DNA of 64,000 nucleotides from Tanypteryx hageni (Eukaryota; Arthropoda; Insecta; Odonata; Petaluridae): assembly GCA_028673005.1 (NCBI GenBank), contig CM054113.1, positions 66,106,850 through 66,170,849 on the forward strand, read 5' to 3'. The position numbers were made by a program, and so were the translations under genes. Below, piece by piece: positions 34,665 to 46,091 of this stretch; position 1 is the first letter of the stretch; each line of letters opens with the position of its first letter. The notes beneath the pieces are model-generated. The model did no database searches. It was not told the origin of the DNA and worked only from the letters and a program-made list of their open reading frames with translations.

Positions 34665-37600
34665 CTACAACAATGTGAGGTAGACCGGCCGATCCCGAAT
34701 CTTACCATAACGAAGCTCACGTAGTGCTCGCTGTGCTTCTGTTGGGCTACTAAATGCTACTCGAGCATCACCTGTAGGCATGCCCTGATCACTGTAACGT
34801 CTAATCACATTCTCCCTACTAACATCAAAGTCTCTAAAAAAATCAAGGATCTCTTCGATCCCTGCTTTATACGGCACATTTTCCATCGCAATCACACAAC
34901 CAGGTTTCCCAAATCCTTCCACAACTGGTAAGTCTGCACAGGGAACACCCATCATTCCTGCAGGAGGTATGCCATCGTGGTGAGGTCCACCTCTCAGGGC
35001 GATATGGGGAGGACCTGCAGGACCCGGCATTGGGTGCCGTCCTAAGAGGGGAGGCCTCGAGCCAGGAATTGGTCCAGGATGACCCGGGCCGGGGGAAGAA
35101 GGATTATGACCAAGGAGTCCTTGGCTCATACGGGCCATTGGCCCACTTCGGGGTCCATGACTTGGAGGTGGGCCAGGTGCATCTGACATGCCCCCATTAT
35201 GTATTCTCTCCCTCTCTGCCAGTTCTGTTGTGGGTTCATGTGCTGCAGCTTTCTGCATAGAAGATACCCCAAGGGCTTGCTGCATTTCCGTAAGAGGCAT
35301 GGTTTTCACTGTGATGGTTTTCTTACCGATGGGTGAGTTGGTCTTAGTAAGAGCTCGCACAATTTCTTCTTTGCTACTAAATTCGCAAAATGCATCACCT
35401 GATGGGTTACCAAATTTGTCCACCATTAAATGAATACGGGTGGGAACTAAACCTACATTGGAGAAAAAGTCCATGATTTCTCGGTCGTTAGCATTATCTG
35501 GGAGTCCTCTTAGAATGATACATTCTGTGGTAGGACTTTTGGCTGCAGCTTCCATTTTTTTCTCCACAGGGATAGTTTTACTTCCCTCAGCAGCAGGTTT
35601 CTTTTCTGCAGAAGTTACTTCTTCTTTAGATTTCCCGAGATCAAGGGCTTTCTTGACTTCGTTAAGTTTATCTGTACACGAACGAACAACAGAAATAGGT
35701 TTCTGGTCCATGGTAAATTTACTGGTTAGTGCTTTTTCAGCATCTTCTGGCGTACTAAACTGAATGTATGCCCGTGCCTTACCATCTTTAGTCCTCTCTA
35801 ATGCTATATCTACAAGAGGAAAATCTTTCAAAATCTTCATAACATCTTGCTCTTTGGCATAGTGTGGCAGTCCAATCAAGGCCAAGCAGTCCCCAGGCAC
35901 TGTAGGCCTGGCATTTTGGTTCACTGCAGTACTATTAAAGAGGGGGTTTCTGTTAGGTCGGTACGAATCTATCGCTCTTTCAAAAATCTCATCATCCAGA
36001 GTTAGCACTTCAACCGCAGACCCTTGCATAAGTTTCCCATTCAAAGTCAGAGCAATATCCTTATCAGGCGCTTTGACAAACTTCACGTAACAAATTCCAA
36101 CTCGATTTCCATGATTATCATTGATCACTTTTAGTCCAGAATTTGAAATATGAAGACCTTTAAAAAACTCCCTCACTTCTCTGTATCCAGCTTCAAGGGG
36201 CATATTTCTCACTTCGACACAATAACCTCCCATACCCAACCTTCTCGGTAAGGATCGGTGATCTACGAACCTCTCATCTGGCATATTTTCCCCAACAAAC
36301 CTTCCAAATGGTCTTTCAAATGGAGGATGACCTCGATGGAATTCACCTCCCTCAAAATGACCTGGAATGGGACCTTCCCTTCCCATATACTGCCTTCTGT
36401 CCATAGGTATCCTACCATCGTAATAAGGAGGGCCTCGGTCACCCATTAAACCTCCACCCCTTGGAATAAAATGTCCTCGCCCTCCATCAAGCATGTGAGG
36501 ATCTCTACCAATACCTCTGTATGGTCTTCCTAAACCAGGATGTCCTTCATACATTTCTGGGCGAATTTCAAATTCACTTTGATCTTCTTCTTGGAAATGT
36601 CCCATCGGTCGTCCTTGAGGAAATCCATCGGGACCATGACGGGGAGGACCCCAGCCAACAGGTCGCATACGAGGAGGTACTTCTTGCACTCCAACCATTC
36701 CACCGGCAGGAAAACGGTCATTTCGTGGAAACCTAGCACCAGCAGCATTGGGATAGCCACCTTGCATAGCATCAGGGCCCATTGGATGGCTCGGTATAGG
36801 AATTTTATTGTCAACAGCTACATCTTGACCCATATGTCCCGCTTCATTTCGAAGAGCGCTTGAATTAAGCGATACCTGACTGTTATGACCACCAGATAAC
36901 CCTCGTGCCACTCCTGGTACTTCTGATGACCATTCGGACATTGTTTCTGCTTGATCTTTGTCCTCTTCTCCATTAGGTACACCTTGATGCTGTGGTAACA
37001 ATGGCTGTGATGGTGAAGGCCTCTGTTGGGGCTTTTGAGTGGGAGACGCAGGATGGAGTGGAGCTTGGACTGGAGCAGGAGTTGGCTGGGTTAGAAGGGG
37101 GGTCGTTCGTTGTGGAACTGGAGCAGCACGATTAACTTGCCGAGCTGGTGCTGGATAATGAGCCACGACAACTACATCTCCATTTTGATCTTTTGATCCT
37201 GAAGTTCTCTTGTCTGCATCGTCCAACAGACTTTCCCGACCTCTGTCCGACCGTGAACTTCTGTCTTTATCTCGCGAACGGCTGCGATCTCGTGATCTGC
37301 TCCTCCCTCTGCGACGACTGCCACGATCTCTGCTGCGGCTTCGGCTTTTGCTCCTGTCACGTCGGCGGCGATGACGATCCCTGCGGTCACGCCTGTCGAC
37401 ATCACGAGAATGCGAGCGCTCACTTCGGTCACGCCCACGGTCGCTCCTGTCGCTTCTATCCCGATCCGAAGAAGGAGCTACATTTTCTCGGTTGGAAGGA
37501 TCGCTGCTTAAAATATCCCGTGACATTCGTCCATCTGCAGCTTGTGTAGTGCGTGGTATTAGTCCGGTGATGGTACCAACAGCTGGAATCCCAGCTGTGG

Positions 37601-37905
37601 TAGCTGGAGCACCTAGAGTCATTGCTCCTCCAATCATGACTTGCGGCAAAGGTTGTCCGATTGGCTGACCAGGAATTGTTCCAGCCGCAAGTGGGTGTGT
37701 AGCCATTTGAGCCTGCATCTGATGGGCAGTTGTTGCTGAAGTCAAAGGTGCCAGCTGCATAAAGCCCTGCAGGCCAACTGTTTGTTGTCGCGCAACCTCA
37801 ATCACTTTCTGCATTTCAGTCCGAGAACTGAGTAACAGCCGTATCTTAATTTCTTTGATCTTGCCGCCATCTAACATCATCGCTTGTCTGGCATCCTCAT
37901 CAGTA
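34665..37905 (-). CDS. RBM12-like RNA-binding protein, large 3' exon
   Basis: The exon encodes 1,079 residues and ends in TAG at 34667-34665. Its 5' border is the acceptor TTATTGCAG|TACTGATG, in phase 2; the apparent upstream start MLIYSCLFIIYC is read-through of intron. It opens mid-RRM with TDEDARQAMMLDGGKIK then LLLSSRTEMQ, which matches the end of the first RRM of RBM12 (SWAN). Next come an Ala/Pro/Gln-rich stretch, an RS-rich segment at residues ~148-226, Pro-rich and Gly/Arg/Met-rich regions, and RRM-like domains at about 562-637 (CVEVRNMPLEAGYREVREFF), 671-750 (CLALIGLPHYAKEQDV), 792-870 (CIILRGLPDNANDREIMDFF) and 1001-1079 (GCVIAMENVPYKAGIEEI). The last RRM contains GMPTGDARVAF and ends the protein, as in RBM12. 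A nuclear role in RNA processing is expected from the RRM/RS content. The upstream exon with the beginning of RRM1 was not found. Confidence 0.85.
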
Positions 37906-37920
37906 CTGCAATAAATAATG

Positions 37921-38480
37921 AATAGACAAGAATAAATAAGCAATTCATAAAAAAATCAATTTTTTAAATCTCTAAGTAATGATTGGCCAAAGAATGCACG
38001 AAAACTGTGTAAATGAAAACTGCCAAAGTTTTTCTTTAGAATGCTTAAAAAATAACTTATTTTTTCATAATCTAATAAAATATAGTAATTTCTGTTCAAC
38101 ATCACCTCATTATACATACTCGATTACTTAAAGAATATGTTTCATCATAGGTTGTGTTGCTTCACCTATAAATCACTGGTGAAGAATCAACAACAAATGC
38201 AAATATATAAAATGTTACCATAATTTTAAATCTCGTTAGCCATGTTTTTAATTTTATCATTATGTAACTTATTTCATTTTGCCACCCTATATGAGGTCAT
38301 AAAATGTATCATTCACTGCCTAATGACCCTGTATGTGGTTGCAGTGTTATGCAGAAGTTCAATCTGAGAATTGTCCCAGCAGAGTGCTTTTATACATATT
38401 AATTTTGATTATTTTATTTTGTTAGCTTATTTTTAACATAGCATGTCTTATGTATTGTACTATCATGTATTATTTGGGGT
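37921..38480 (-). other. Intron upstream of the RBM12-like 3' exon (part)
   Basis: A+T-rich DNA immediately upstream of the acceptor at 37906-37907. The intron must continue until an exon encoding the start of RRM1 (in RBM12 of the form IRLQGLP...GGVHIVGGE). Nothing of that form was recognised up to 64000. Confidence 0.4.
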
Positions 38481-38484
38481 TTAA

Positions 38485-39208
38485 CTCTTTCACTGCTATG
38501 GACTTGAAGCTTCTGCATCAGCCGTGTGCGCCAAGTTCAGTGACCTTGAAGCACTCCTGTGCTGAATACTTTCCCTAGGAGCTCCGCATCTACCTTCATC
38601 TTTTAGTATCTTTATATTTTACAAGTTATTTTTTCAATCATTTACATTCATATTGATTATTAACCATCTCGAAAAATATTTTCATCTTTTTTGTTGATTC
38701 TTTTTATTAATATCAAAAGAAAACGAAAGAACCTAAACGCGACTAAGAAAAACTTGGTTTGAGAACGGGATGTATTACGTATGAAAGTTGACACAGAACT
38801 GAAGATATTTCTGGCTTTTTTCTGTCTGTTTTAGGCCTTTTAGGGTATAGGGGTGAGAAAAGTGATGGCCAAGGGACGGAAAAGGTTTTATGCAGGTGCA
38901 AAAAGCCCGGGGAAACGAAGTAGAAGCGGCCTTTTTCATCATCCAAGGTTAGACGAAAAACAGCTTGAAAATATATGTCTACGCCATCTACAGAGTGCCT
39001 AAAACATGTTAGTACCACAAAAATCCACGGCACTTCGTTAGCATCGATACGACTGAATGCGTTTTGAGCAGCGAACGAAAAAGCTTGAAACGCATACATG
39101 CATCGTTAGCAGTCAAGGTACTGCTCTGCCCGCCTGCATATACGCGTCGATAGCAGTAGCGGCTGTGCGCTACCTCGACGCATATATGCATCGATAGCAG
39201 CGAAAGGT
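38485..39208. mobile_element. piggyBac-like non-autonomous element
   Basis: TTAA flanks both ends (38481-38484 and 39209-39212). The inverted ends are CTCTTTCACTGCTATGG (left) and, reverse-complemented, ACCTTTCGCTGCTATCG (right). TTAA target sites with CCCTTT-like ends are the piggyBac pattern. A minus-strand ORF at 38743-39099 has no recognisable transposase. Internal ATGCATCGWTAGCAG copies near the right end act as subterminal repeats. Confidence 0.55.
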
Positions 39209-39212
39209 TTAA

Positions 39213-40035
39213 ATGGTAAAAAGGTATCACAAAGTGTCAACCAGGAATGTAGCCCCAACTTTAATCATGTCTATGGGAAAATAGGTTTTGCTGTACATTG
39301 CAGTTTTCAGGAACACATCTGATGTTAGCATGGACTTGCTGTAATTCCATGTTAATCCTTTCTTTAAATATCAGATAACTTTTGCAAAACAAAAAGCACA
39401 TTCAAATGTAATAATGAATTATTTTTCTCATCATTTTAAAATTAATCTCTGATGTTCTTTAGTTATGTCTTTAGGTATATGCATTTACACTAGGGACAAG
39501 CATGGAAAAATTCCTCCTTTAGATGTAATTTGTACAGCTGTGTAGAAAATAAGCAACCAGGCAAATAAAATTGTTTCTAAGAAACGAGACTTAATGCAAC
39601 ATATAGGAAGGTACAGCAAGGCTTTCAAAAAGTACAATCAAGGTTCCAAAGTAGGTAATGGTGCTCGTGAGCACCAGGTTGGGAACTCCTGGTCTAAGCA
39701 ATGTATGATAATCTACATAAGGCACCCAAGGAACTGAATAAAAAATATTAATTATAACAAGAAGTCCAAACCAGGACTAATGCAGGCTGGTTTCCCAAAG
39801 TTGACATCCCAACTTGATTACTTATATAGACAGGAAATGTTTCAGTATGTGTTAGTCATTCCACAGAATTCTAATACCATAATTCACCAATGAGAGATAA
39901 AAATTGGAAAACAAATTAATACAGCTTTATCAGGTTTAAAATAACAAAAGCAATGTCAAAATCTCTTTCCGACATTATATTTTGCATGTATTTTTTTAAA
40001 TAAACGAATTTAATAAATGTTTATACTGTCCATTG
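39213..40035. other. AT-rich DNA with an isolated hAT-like terminus
   Basis: GGTGCTCGTGAGCACCAGGT followed by TGGGAACTCCTGG at 39660-39692 has the look of a hAT-element right end (reverse complement CCAGGAGTTCCCAACC). No matching left end was found nearby, so it is a fragment. Confidence 0.4.
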
Positions 40036-40041
40036 CTGAAG

Positions 40042-40125
40042 GGTAGCCGAGTGGAAAGGAACCCATTTGTTCACTCATCTATGCTCAAGCCGAGTTCGGT
40101 AATAATCGTCTTCATGGAAACAATT
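40042..40125 (+). repeat. tRNA-Ser/Leu-like pseudogene or SINE head
   Basis: GGGTAGCCGAGTGGAAAGG includes a perfect A box (TAGCCGAGTGG) as in class II tRNAs. The expected T-arm is degraded (GAGTTCGGTAATA rather than GGTTCGANTCC), so a working tRNA is unlikely. The segment that follows to about 40.5 kb includes a diverged copy of the GGAATCAAACC box and ends in LINE/SINE-like sequence (TTTCATGAAAATCGGTCCA). Confidence 0.45.
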
Positions 40126-40571
40126 CGATAAAATGCAATGTTTTAGTAAAAATTCAAGAAAATACGATCAATTGTCAAAATTCTGTGATAAGAATTAGAA
40201 TCTACATTCGTTTCCTCTTAGAACAGTACAAACCCCGCTCCTATATCACAATTTCAAGTATTTTAAAGTATTAAAGAAAACATCTCTGCACAATGGATTT
40301 GAGACTTCTTATTTAAAACAAATAGGGAAAAAAACGTTCCTGGAATCAAACCCGGGACTTCAATCTTTGCCAAATAAAATATAGCCAGGAGTTGAGCTCT
40401 GGCAGCACAAGCCTCATACTAAGTTTCATGAAAATCGGTCCATTGATGCAAAAATTGTTAGTGGGACACACAGACATGACCATTTCATAAAGCTATGTTT
40501 CCTTTGGAAATCAGCCTAAAAAATAAGACGTCACAGTATTCATTGGTCTGCACATTAATTATAGCTGTTTA

Positions 40572-40611
40572 AAATATAATTTTCTGGTGGTCCCACTTGA
40601 GAATCACTGCA
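40572..40611 (-). repeat. hAT-like terminus fragment
   Basis: The reverse complement begins CAGTGATTCTCAAGTGGGAC, a typical hAT MITE end. The partner end was not found. Confidence 0.4.
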
Positions 40612-40619
40612 CTATATCA

Positions 40620-41950
40620 GTCATTTTGAGCTTATCTTATTCATAGACCATGGGTGTCCCAAGTTGATGGCTTGGGAACCATTTTGCAATTTACAGCTAA
40701 TAAAATGAACCAGAGGGAATAGTCATGGAGAAGATTCAGCCTCCACCTATTTTGAATGAAACAACTTCAGTTGATATGTACATTTACCTCTCCTTTGGAA
40801 GTTTAGGTTGTTTTACAACAATATAATGTATTTCGACTGATTATTAATTCACATTATAAGAAACTTTCTTTTTGTTCACAACTTCTGATGTTGGTTGAAA
40901 TTTTCTGTTGTCTTTCTGAGTTCCGGAGCAATGAAGCATTTCTATCTCTATGAAGTATCTCAGTTTACAATGCACAACATATTTTATAGATACCTAACAT
41001 TTATGGATTTGACTACCTGGACTGCTTCAGAAATTGTTGCTGTATTTTTGGATAGCATTTGTGTTAAAAATAAGAGGACATTATATCCAAGTATGCAAAA
41101 GCTTTGAAAAATTGAAGGCTCAAAAAAACTAATCCTCAAGTTTCCTTATCAAGACTGGATAATTATCTGTATTCCTCTTCATAATACTGTTTCTCACAGA
41201 AAAAGATAAACAAGTAAATTTTAAAACTTTGGTAATGCTATTTTAATCTACTGATTTTTAACCTCCTAATGCTAAGATGACCAAAACCTTTGCAAAACTG
41301 CATTATTTATAAAGAAACTTATATTAATAGCTTTAATTTCTATATAGCTGTAAAAGATTTTAAACTAAATTGAATGAATGCCTTCTTCCACTTAAGAAAA
41401 ATCATCATACATAATAATGTAATAATTGCTTTTATGATTTTGTATGATGAAAATGATTGAAGCAAGTTAATGTGTTATCAATTTTTCATTTTTGTGACAA
41501 ATTGTGTTAAATTTATACATACTTTTGGTTAAATGTTAATGTAACTGAAGTAGCTCATCAGCCCCTCGGTTAAACTCTTCAGTAGTTGTTAAAAGCTGCT
41601 TCCAGTGATGCAAAGGCAAAATCTCATTGGAATCCAAGCTATGTATTTTCCCTCTTTATAACAATAAGTAATCAATAAAAGCATCTTTGTAATTATCTTA
41701 TGCTACTATAAGACTAGTCAAATTAGCCATTTTGAGCAAGGTGATGGCAAGGTCAGACAGCAATCAAGTATCCAACTGGACTGCTGATCAATCAACTGTC
41801 CTCAGGCTATTTTTGCCAATTATTTGACTTTTGAACTTCTTGCTTGCATGCGATTCATTTATTTTTTGTGTAAGTATCCTATTTCCTCAGAAGGTTAATT
41901 TAAGCTTCTGACATAATTTCAAGTGATGGAGCAATGGTGTATAAGTTTTC
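40620..41950. other. AT-rich non-coding
   Basis: Includes a possible repeat end CATGGGTGTCCCAAGTTGAT near 40649; no partner end or coding sequence was recognised. Confidence 0.35.
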
Positions 41951-41959
41951 CCTTCGAAA

Positions 41960-42210
41960 CAGTGGCAGAACAAGTCAACTATGGACCCTGGGATTACAAA
42001 AATAGCAGGCCTCTTGTAACTAAGGTGACCAACCATACTGATTTTGACAACTTTGTACTGATAACACGTTTTTGCAAACTATTTTTATATCCTCGCATAT
42101 TAGAGCCATTACCATCGACTTGTCCATGTTACCGAATTTGATTCTCAAGCGGCCTGGCTATATCCATTACTAATTATAGCTGATCAGGCCCCAGATTAGT
42201 TCTGCCACTG
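41960..42210. mobile_element. hAT-type MITE
   Basis: The inverted ends are CAGTGGCAGAAC (left) and GTTCTGCCACTG (right), a perfect 12-bp match. The flanks CTTCGAAA (41952-41959) and TTTCAAAG (42211-42218) match at 5 of 8 positions, compatible with a decayed target duplication. 251 bp, no transposase; the ORF across it is an artefact. Confidence 0.6.
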
Positions 42211-42218
42211 TTTCAAAG

Positions 42219-43980
42219 GCTTATTTTTTTCCTATCTCACTGGGACCATTTATTTTCTTTTAAATAAACTGGCACTTCATACAATTTGATAGAATATTAT
42301 GTTAATAAGAAATAAATTCTATAGAGGGAGGAATATCTTTAATTATGATAGGCAAATAAAACAGGCCTCACCATATGCCTAAAGAAGGAGAAAGCTATTC
42401 AATAGAGTCCCTCCTGAGTCAAAGTGCAACATGTGAGCCTTCCTGTGGAACTAAGATGTTCTTTGGAGGATTTAGAGTATGGACAGAAAAGAAAAATCGA
42501 ACACACGACTAAGAACAGGAAAAGGATCTTTCTGCTATGCTTCCACAAGAAAGCAGACGGGGTAAAGAATGCTTTAACTCTCATACAAAATAATTTCAAA
42601 CAGTTTCTCTGCTTGATCAACTGACATTTCCTACTTCTAAAATTTTTTCTTTGATGATTTAGTCCCATGTTCCATTATTAGCCTCTTGGTACAAATTTTA
42701 AATTTCATTTCAACTATTGAAGAGTAAAAATTTACATTTCTCATAATATGGTGCTCAATTCGAGTTTCCCAAAGGGTAATGCATTACAATTATATTCCCC
42801 CTTCCACAACATGTTAATCTATTATTCAACCTTGATCAGGTCCTGCCTTAGTCAGAAAATTAGAGAACCCAACATTGGTATTATTAAGTCTTTAATCTTT
42901 TTGAAAATGGTACTCAAAATATCCCATAATGCAGTTGAGTGACAAGCATTTTCTTCACGTTTCCAGAAACCAAGATGCTTCCAGCTCAGAGCAGGAAAGT
43001 TGCAGAGATCCACTTCTTTTAATCCTTATTAACTAGGTATTAAGGACTGAGGGAACCTGTATTACAACCCTTAGCAGTTTCAACTAATTTTCAATGACAA
43101 ACATGAACAACAGGAAAAGGGCCACCTTACGGAAATGATCTTACACACACGACACTCACTACTAATAAAGACTAATAATATTGACTTCCCTTCCAAGAGT
43201 GCACTGCAAAAATGATTAATATTTTTAAAATGATTTAACTATCACAGTTCATAATGCTGAATATTATTAGTATAACGGAAAACTATTTTAACAATTGTAC
43301 CATATTAATATATTAGCCCTGTGCCCACAGAGTTTTTGCAAAGGGTAATGGATGAATGAACTTAAAAAATTTCTCCCTCGGAAACATTTGCCATTTACTT
43401 GTGCATTAAAAAATTAATGCTGTCTTCAAATTTAATTAGTTTTGGTGTAGTACCCCTCAAACCGAGCTGATGAAATTTAAAATTGTAGCTGTTACAAAAT
43501 TTATACTACAGAATGGAAATACAACACAGGGACAAATAGAAAATTGTTATTAAGATAATCGGGATTCGAAAAAGCAAAAATTACTGTAAATATAAAGAAT
43601 TACTTTAATACTTTCTTTTTGTTTCATTATCTTGCCACGCCAACTTATTCTTCATGAAGCAAATCACTTATTTTCTATGCTTGTATTAAAAGGAACTTCA
43701 CAATGATTTACTTAAATATGAATGTAAGCAGTATGCAGGACCAGCTAACGCATTCCATAATTCATTATCCCCATGAGAGCAAAACCACAAAAATTAACGA
43801 AAATCTGTTTATAAGGCCACAGCAATGAGGAAATTGATGAAAGAGAGAGGTTTAAATATAACAGATTTAGTAACTAGAAAACTATAATAGAGCTCAACTA
43901 CGTAAGTATGATTGATGGTGGTATGCAGTTATATTGTTCTGGTAGGTGTTCTAGGAATGCAAAAAGATAGAGAACTATGC
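42219..43980. other. AT-rich non-coding
   Basis: No recognisable gene or terminal repeat. Short ORFs near 42.4-42.9 kb have no domain. Confidence 0.35.
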
Positions 43981-43988
43981 TACTATAC

Positions 43989-44252
43989 CAGTGGTTCCCA
44001 ATCTTTTTGAGTGTGCAGACTCCTTTTCAACCTTCAAAAATTTCACAGACCACAACATGCTGCTAGTTGTTTTTTACACTCCATTTTATATGGAAATCTA
44101 ACGTAATATCAAAGGAATGATATGCACTCCGCAATCGTTTGTAATGTTTACACTACATTTATGACATTCTTATTGATTACCTCAACAAATATATATGCGG
44201 AGCATAGCAGTGAGGATGTTATTTTTTCCACGGACCAGATTGGGAACCACTG
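43989..44252. mobile_element. hAT-type MITE
   Basis: CAGTGGTTCCCAATC (left) and GATTGGGAACCACTG (right) are perfect 15-bp inverted repeats. The flanks TACTATAC (43981-43988) and TACTAGAT (44253-44260) match at 6 of 8. The interior of 264 bp is non-coding. Confidence 0.7.
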
Positions 44253-44690
44253 TACTAGATGATAGTTTAAACTCTATCCTACAGTAAGCTAGTACATTTC
44301 CAAATTCATGAAAGCTGGCCTTCTTGGGGCCAAGGATGAGTACAATGAGTGCATTCAAGAATTATCAACGTTCAGGGCTCCCATCCATTAATTTTTTTTC
44401 ATAGGACACACCTAGTTTTACTGATTTAACTTTATTGCACCAACAATATTTAAATAGAGAACATTTAGTTAATTTCTAGTGTGGGAACATTTGAAGTCAA
44501 TCACAAATATAAGAAATATCTTTTCTCTAAAATAACCTATTAATAATAAATGAAGTTTTATGATAGGCGAGGATAACATTAAATCTCAAAAAAAATGTAA
44601 TCTGCCATTCTGATTTTTCCGTCAATCTTTAATCAATGATTTATAGGAATAAGCAAAGCAACAACTGATTTTCCATATGACACTAGTTGG

Positions 44691-44742
44691 TGTGTGTGTG
44701 TGTAATTTAAGGCGAATCAGCCTCTTGGGCTATTATCGCCGC
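44691..44742 (-). mobile_element. 52-bp retroposon stub with perfect target duplication
   Basis: The segment is flanked by CACTAGTTGG at 44681-44690 and 44743-44752. Read on the minus strand it is GGCGATAATAGCCCAAGAGG, then CTGATTCGCCTTAAATTAC, then a (CA)n tail of 12-14 nt. A heavily 5'-truncated LINE/SINE copy with a CA microsatellite tail fits best. Confidence 0.6.
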
Positions 44743-44839
44743 CACTAGTTGGTTCACATGATAAGAACAAAGTACTGCTATTTCCAATATTTTCTACTCT
44801 ACTAGTTAGTTAAAATGTATCTTCAATGACAGTTTAGAG

Positions 44840-45107
44840 CAGGTGTGGGAAACATTTTCTACATGGCAGGCTGCATCGATGGTTGTGAATACTTCGTAGG
44901 GCCGCAGTGGAAGTTGCCAATGCTTCGGTGGGCCACACTAGAAGTTCCCAAGAGATTCCGAGGCATAATTAAAGTGAAAAAAGTCTAAATGGAGTTTTTA
45001 AGGTTAACATTTCAACATTGTTTTACTATAACTTGAGTTGAAAAATGTGTTAAATTCCGTCTTTTTTTGACCATAGCTTCACAGGGGCCATAGGTTGCCA
45101 ACCTATG
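44840..45107. mobile_element. hAT-type MITE with perfect 8-bp TSD
   Basis: Flanked by GTTTAGAG on both sides (44832-44839 and 45108-45115). The ends CAGGTGTGGGAAAC and (reverse-complemented) CATAGGTTGGCAACC are imperfect inverted repeats. The interior is GC-richer near the left end (GGCAGGCTGCATCG, GGGCCGCAGTGG), as in elements of the CAGGGGTGGGCAAC type. No ORF. Confidence 0.7.
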
Positions 45108-45115
45108 GTTTAGAG

Positions 45116-45872
45116 GAATTACTTCCTTTCATAAAACAGAGATATGTACAAGGTGGTAGAGTATTCATTATATCTTGCATTATTTAGTGTCCCATATGGT
45201 GTCAGATGTTTTGAACATATTTCTTTGGTAAGAAAGACCTGCAACATGAAATGCGAGATCATGGCACATTAATGCACTTTCACTTTTTAGACAAATAAGC
45301 ATAAATTAAGCAGTTACATTGGAAAAAGTAATTCTTATAAGGCATTCTGAATGTGATGTACAATAATAATATTGAATACAATCAAAGGAAAATTAATTCA
45401 TTTAAAATTTATGAAGGTGAAACATCTTTGTAATGTACGACTGCCAATTTTGCATTTCTGTACTTTTTACTTAAAGTACATCATACTGAAAATTCTTACT
45501 GGGTATGTACAGAAAAAATTTCATTTGTTCCAACACCTTATATTTCTTTAAAAAAAAACTCAGAAATGTTATCAGATTTTCAATAGAATGGCCTTAATGG
45601 CTTGGATTTTAAATTCACCCTTATGCCAAGAGTTTTTGGTTAACATTTATTAATGGGCATCATCCATCAATTACTCAATGCGATGTAATTTTTCGGCTAG
45701 TAAATATGTTACAATAGAAAAATATGGAATTGAGACTACAATTTTTGTGTAATGATGAAAACTAAGTAATATTGAAGCACATTATATAGAAATATTTTTA
45801 CTTTATTTATATAGAATATTTTATGATGATTAATAAAAAGTGTGGATAATGGAAGTGTATTGTTGTGAAGTA
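45116..45872. other. AT-rich non-coding
   Basis: No gene or repeat was recognised, apart from a minus-strand AATAAA near 45820 that could serve the candidate exon at 46.1-46.3 kb. Confidence 0.35.
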
Positions 45873-45944
45873 CATCCATAACGAGACTTTACAGGAAAAT
45901 GAATAAATATTTGGTAAATAATACACTTTAATAACACAACAGAT

Positions 45945-45977
45945 GACCGGTTTCGACTAACACTTAGTCATCATCAG
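45945..45977 (-). ncRNA. Hammerhead-like core, element C left
   Basis: Minus-strand order: CTGATGA (45977-45971), an extra T, stem II GACTAA/TTAGTC with a GTG loop, GAA, a 2-bp stem III AC-CG-GT, then UC at the cleavage position. The 5' strand of stem I is missing because the sequence turns into the palindrome centre, so autonomous cleavage is doubtful. Confidence 0.45.
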
Positions 45978-45983
45978 GTGATC

Positions 45984-46016
45984 CTGATGATGACTAAGTG
46001 TTAGTCGAAACCGGTC
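45984..46016 (+). ncRNA. Hammerhead-like core, element C right
   Basis: CTGATGA at 45984-45990, an extra T, stem II GACTAA/TTAGTC with a GTG loop, GAA at 46007-46009, a 2-bp stem III AC-CG-GT and UC at 46015-46016. Stem II differs in sequence from elements A, B and D but pairs fully. As in the left copy, the upstream strand of stem I is lost at the palindrome centre. Confidence 0.45.
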
Positions 46017-46091
46017 GTCTGTTTTGTGTTATTAATGTGGATTCTTTACCAAACATTTTATTCATTTTCCTGAATATGGAGTTCCACCACG

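Noticed and set aside
37148..37549. Long ORFs antisense to or overlapping the RBM12-like RS region
   Set aside because: Shadows of the Arg/Ser codon bias of the true frame; His/Cys-rich product without homology.
40042..40125. Possible functional tRNA-Ser/Leu gene
   Set aside because: Perfect A box but the T-arm and acceptor stem do not form; no clean terminator.
43141..43200. Short direct ACTAAT repeats near 43.15 kb
   Set aside because: Too short and A+T-rich to distinguish from background.
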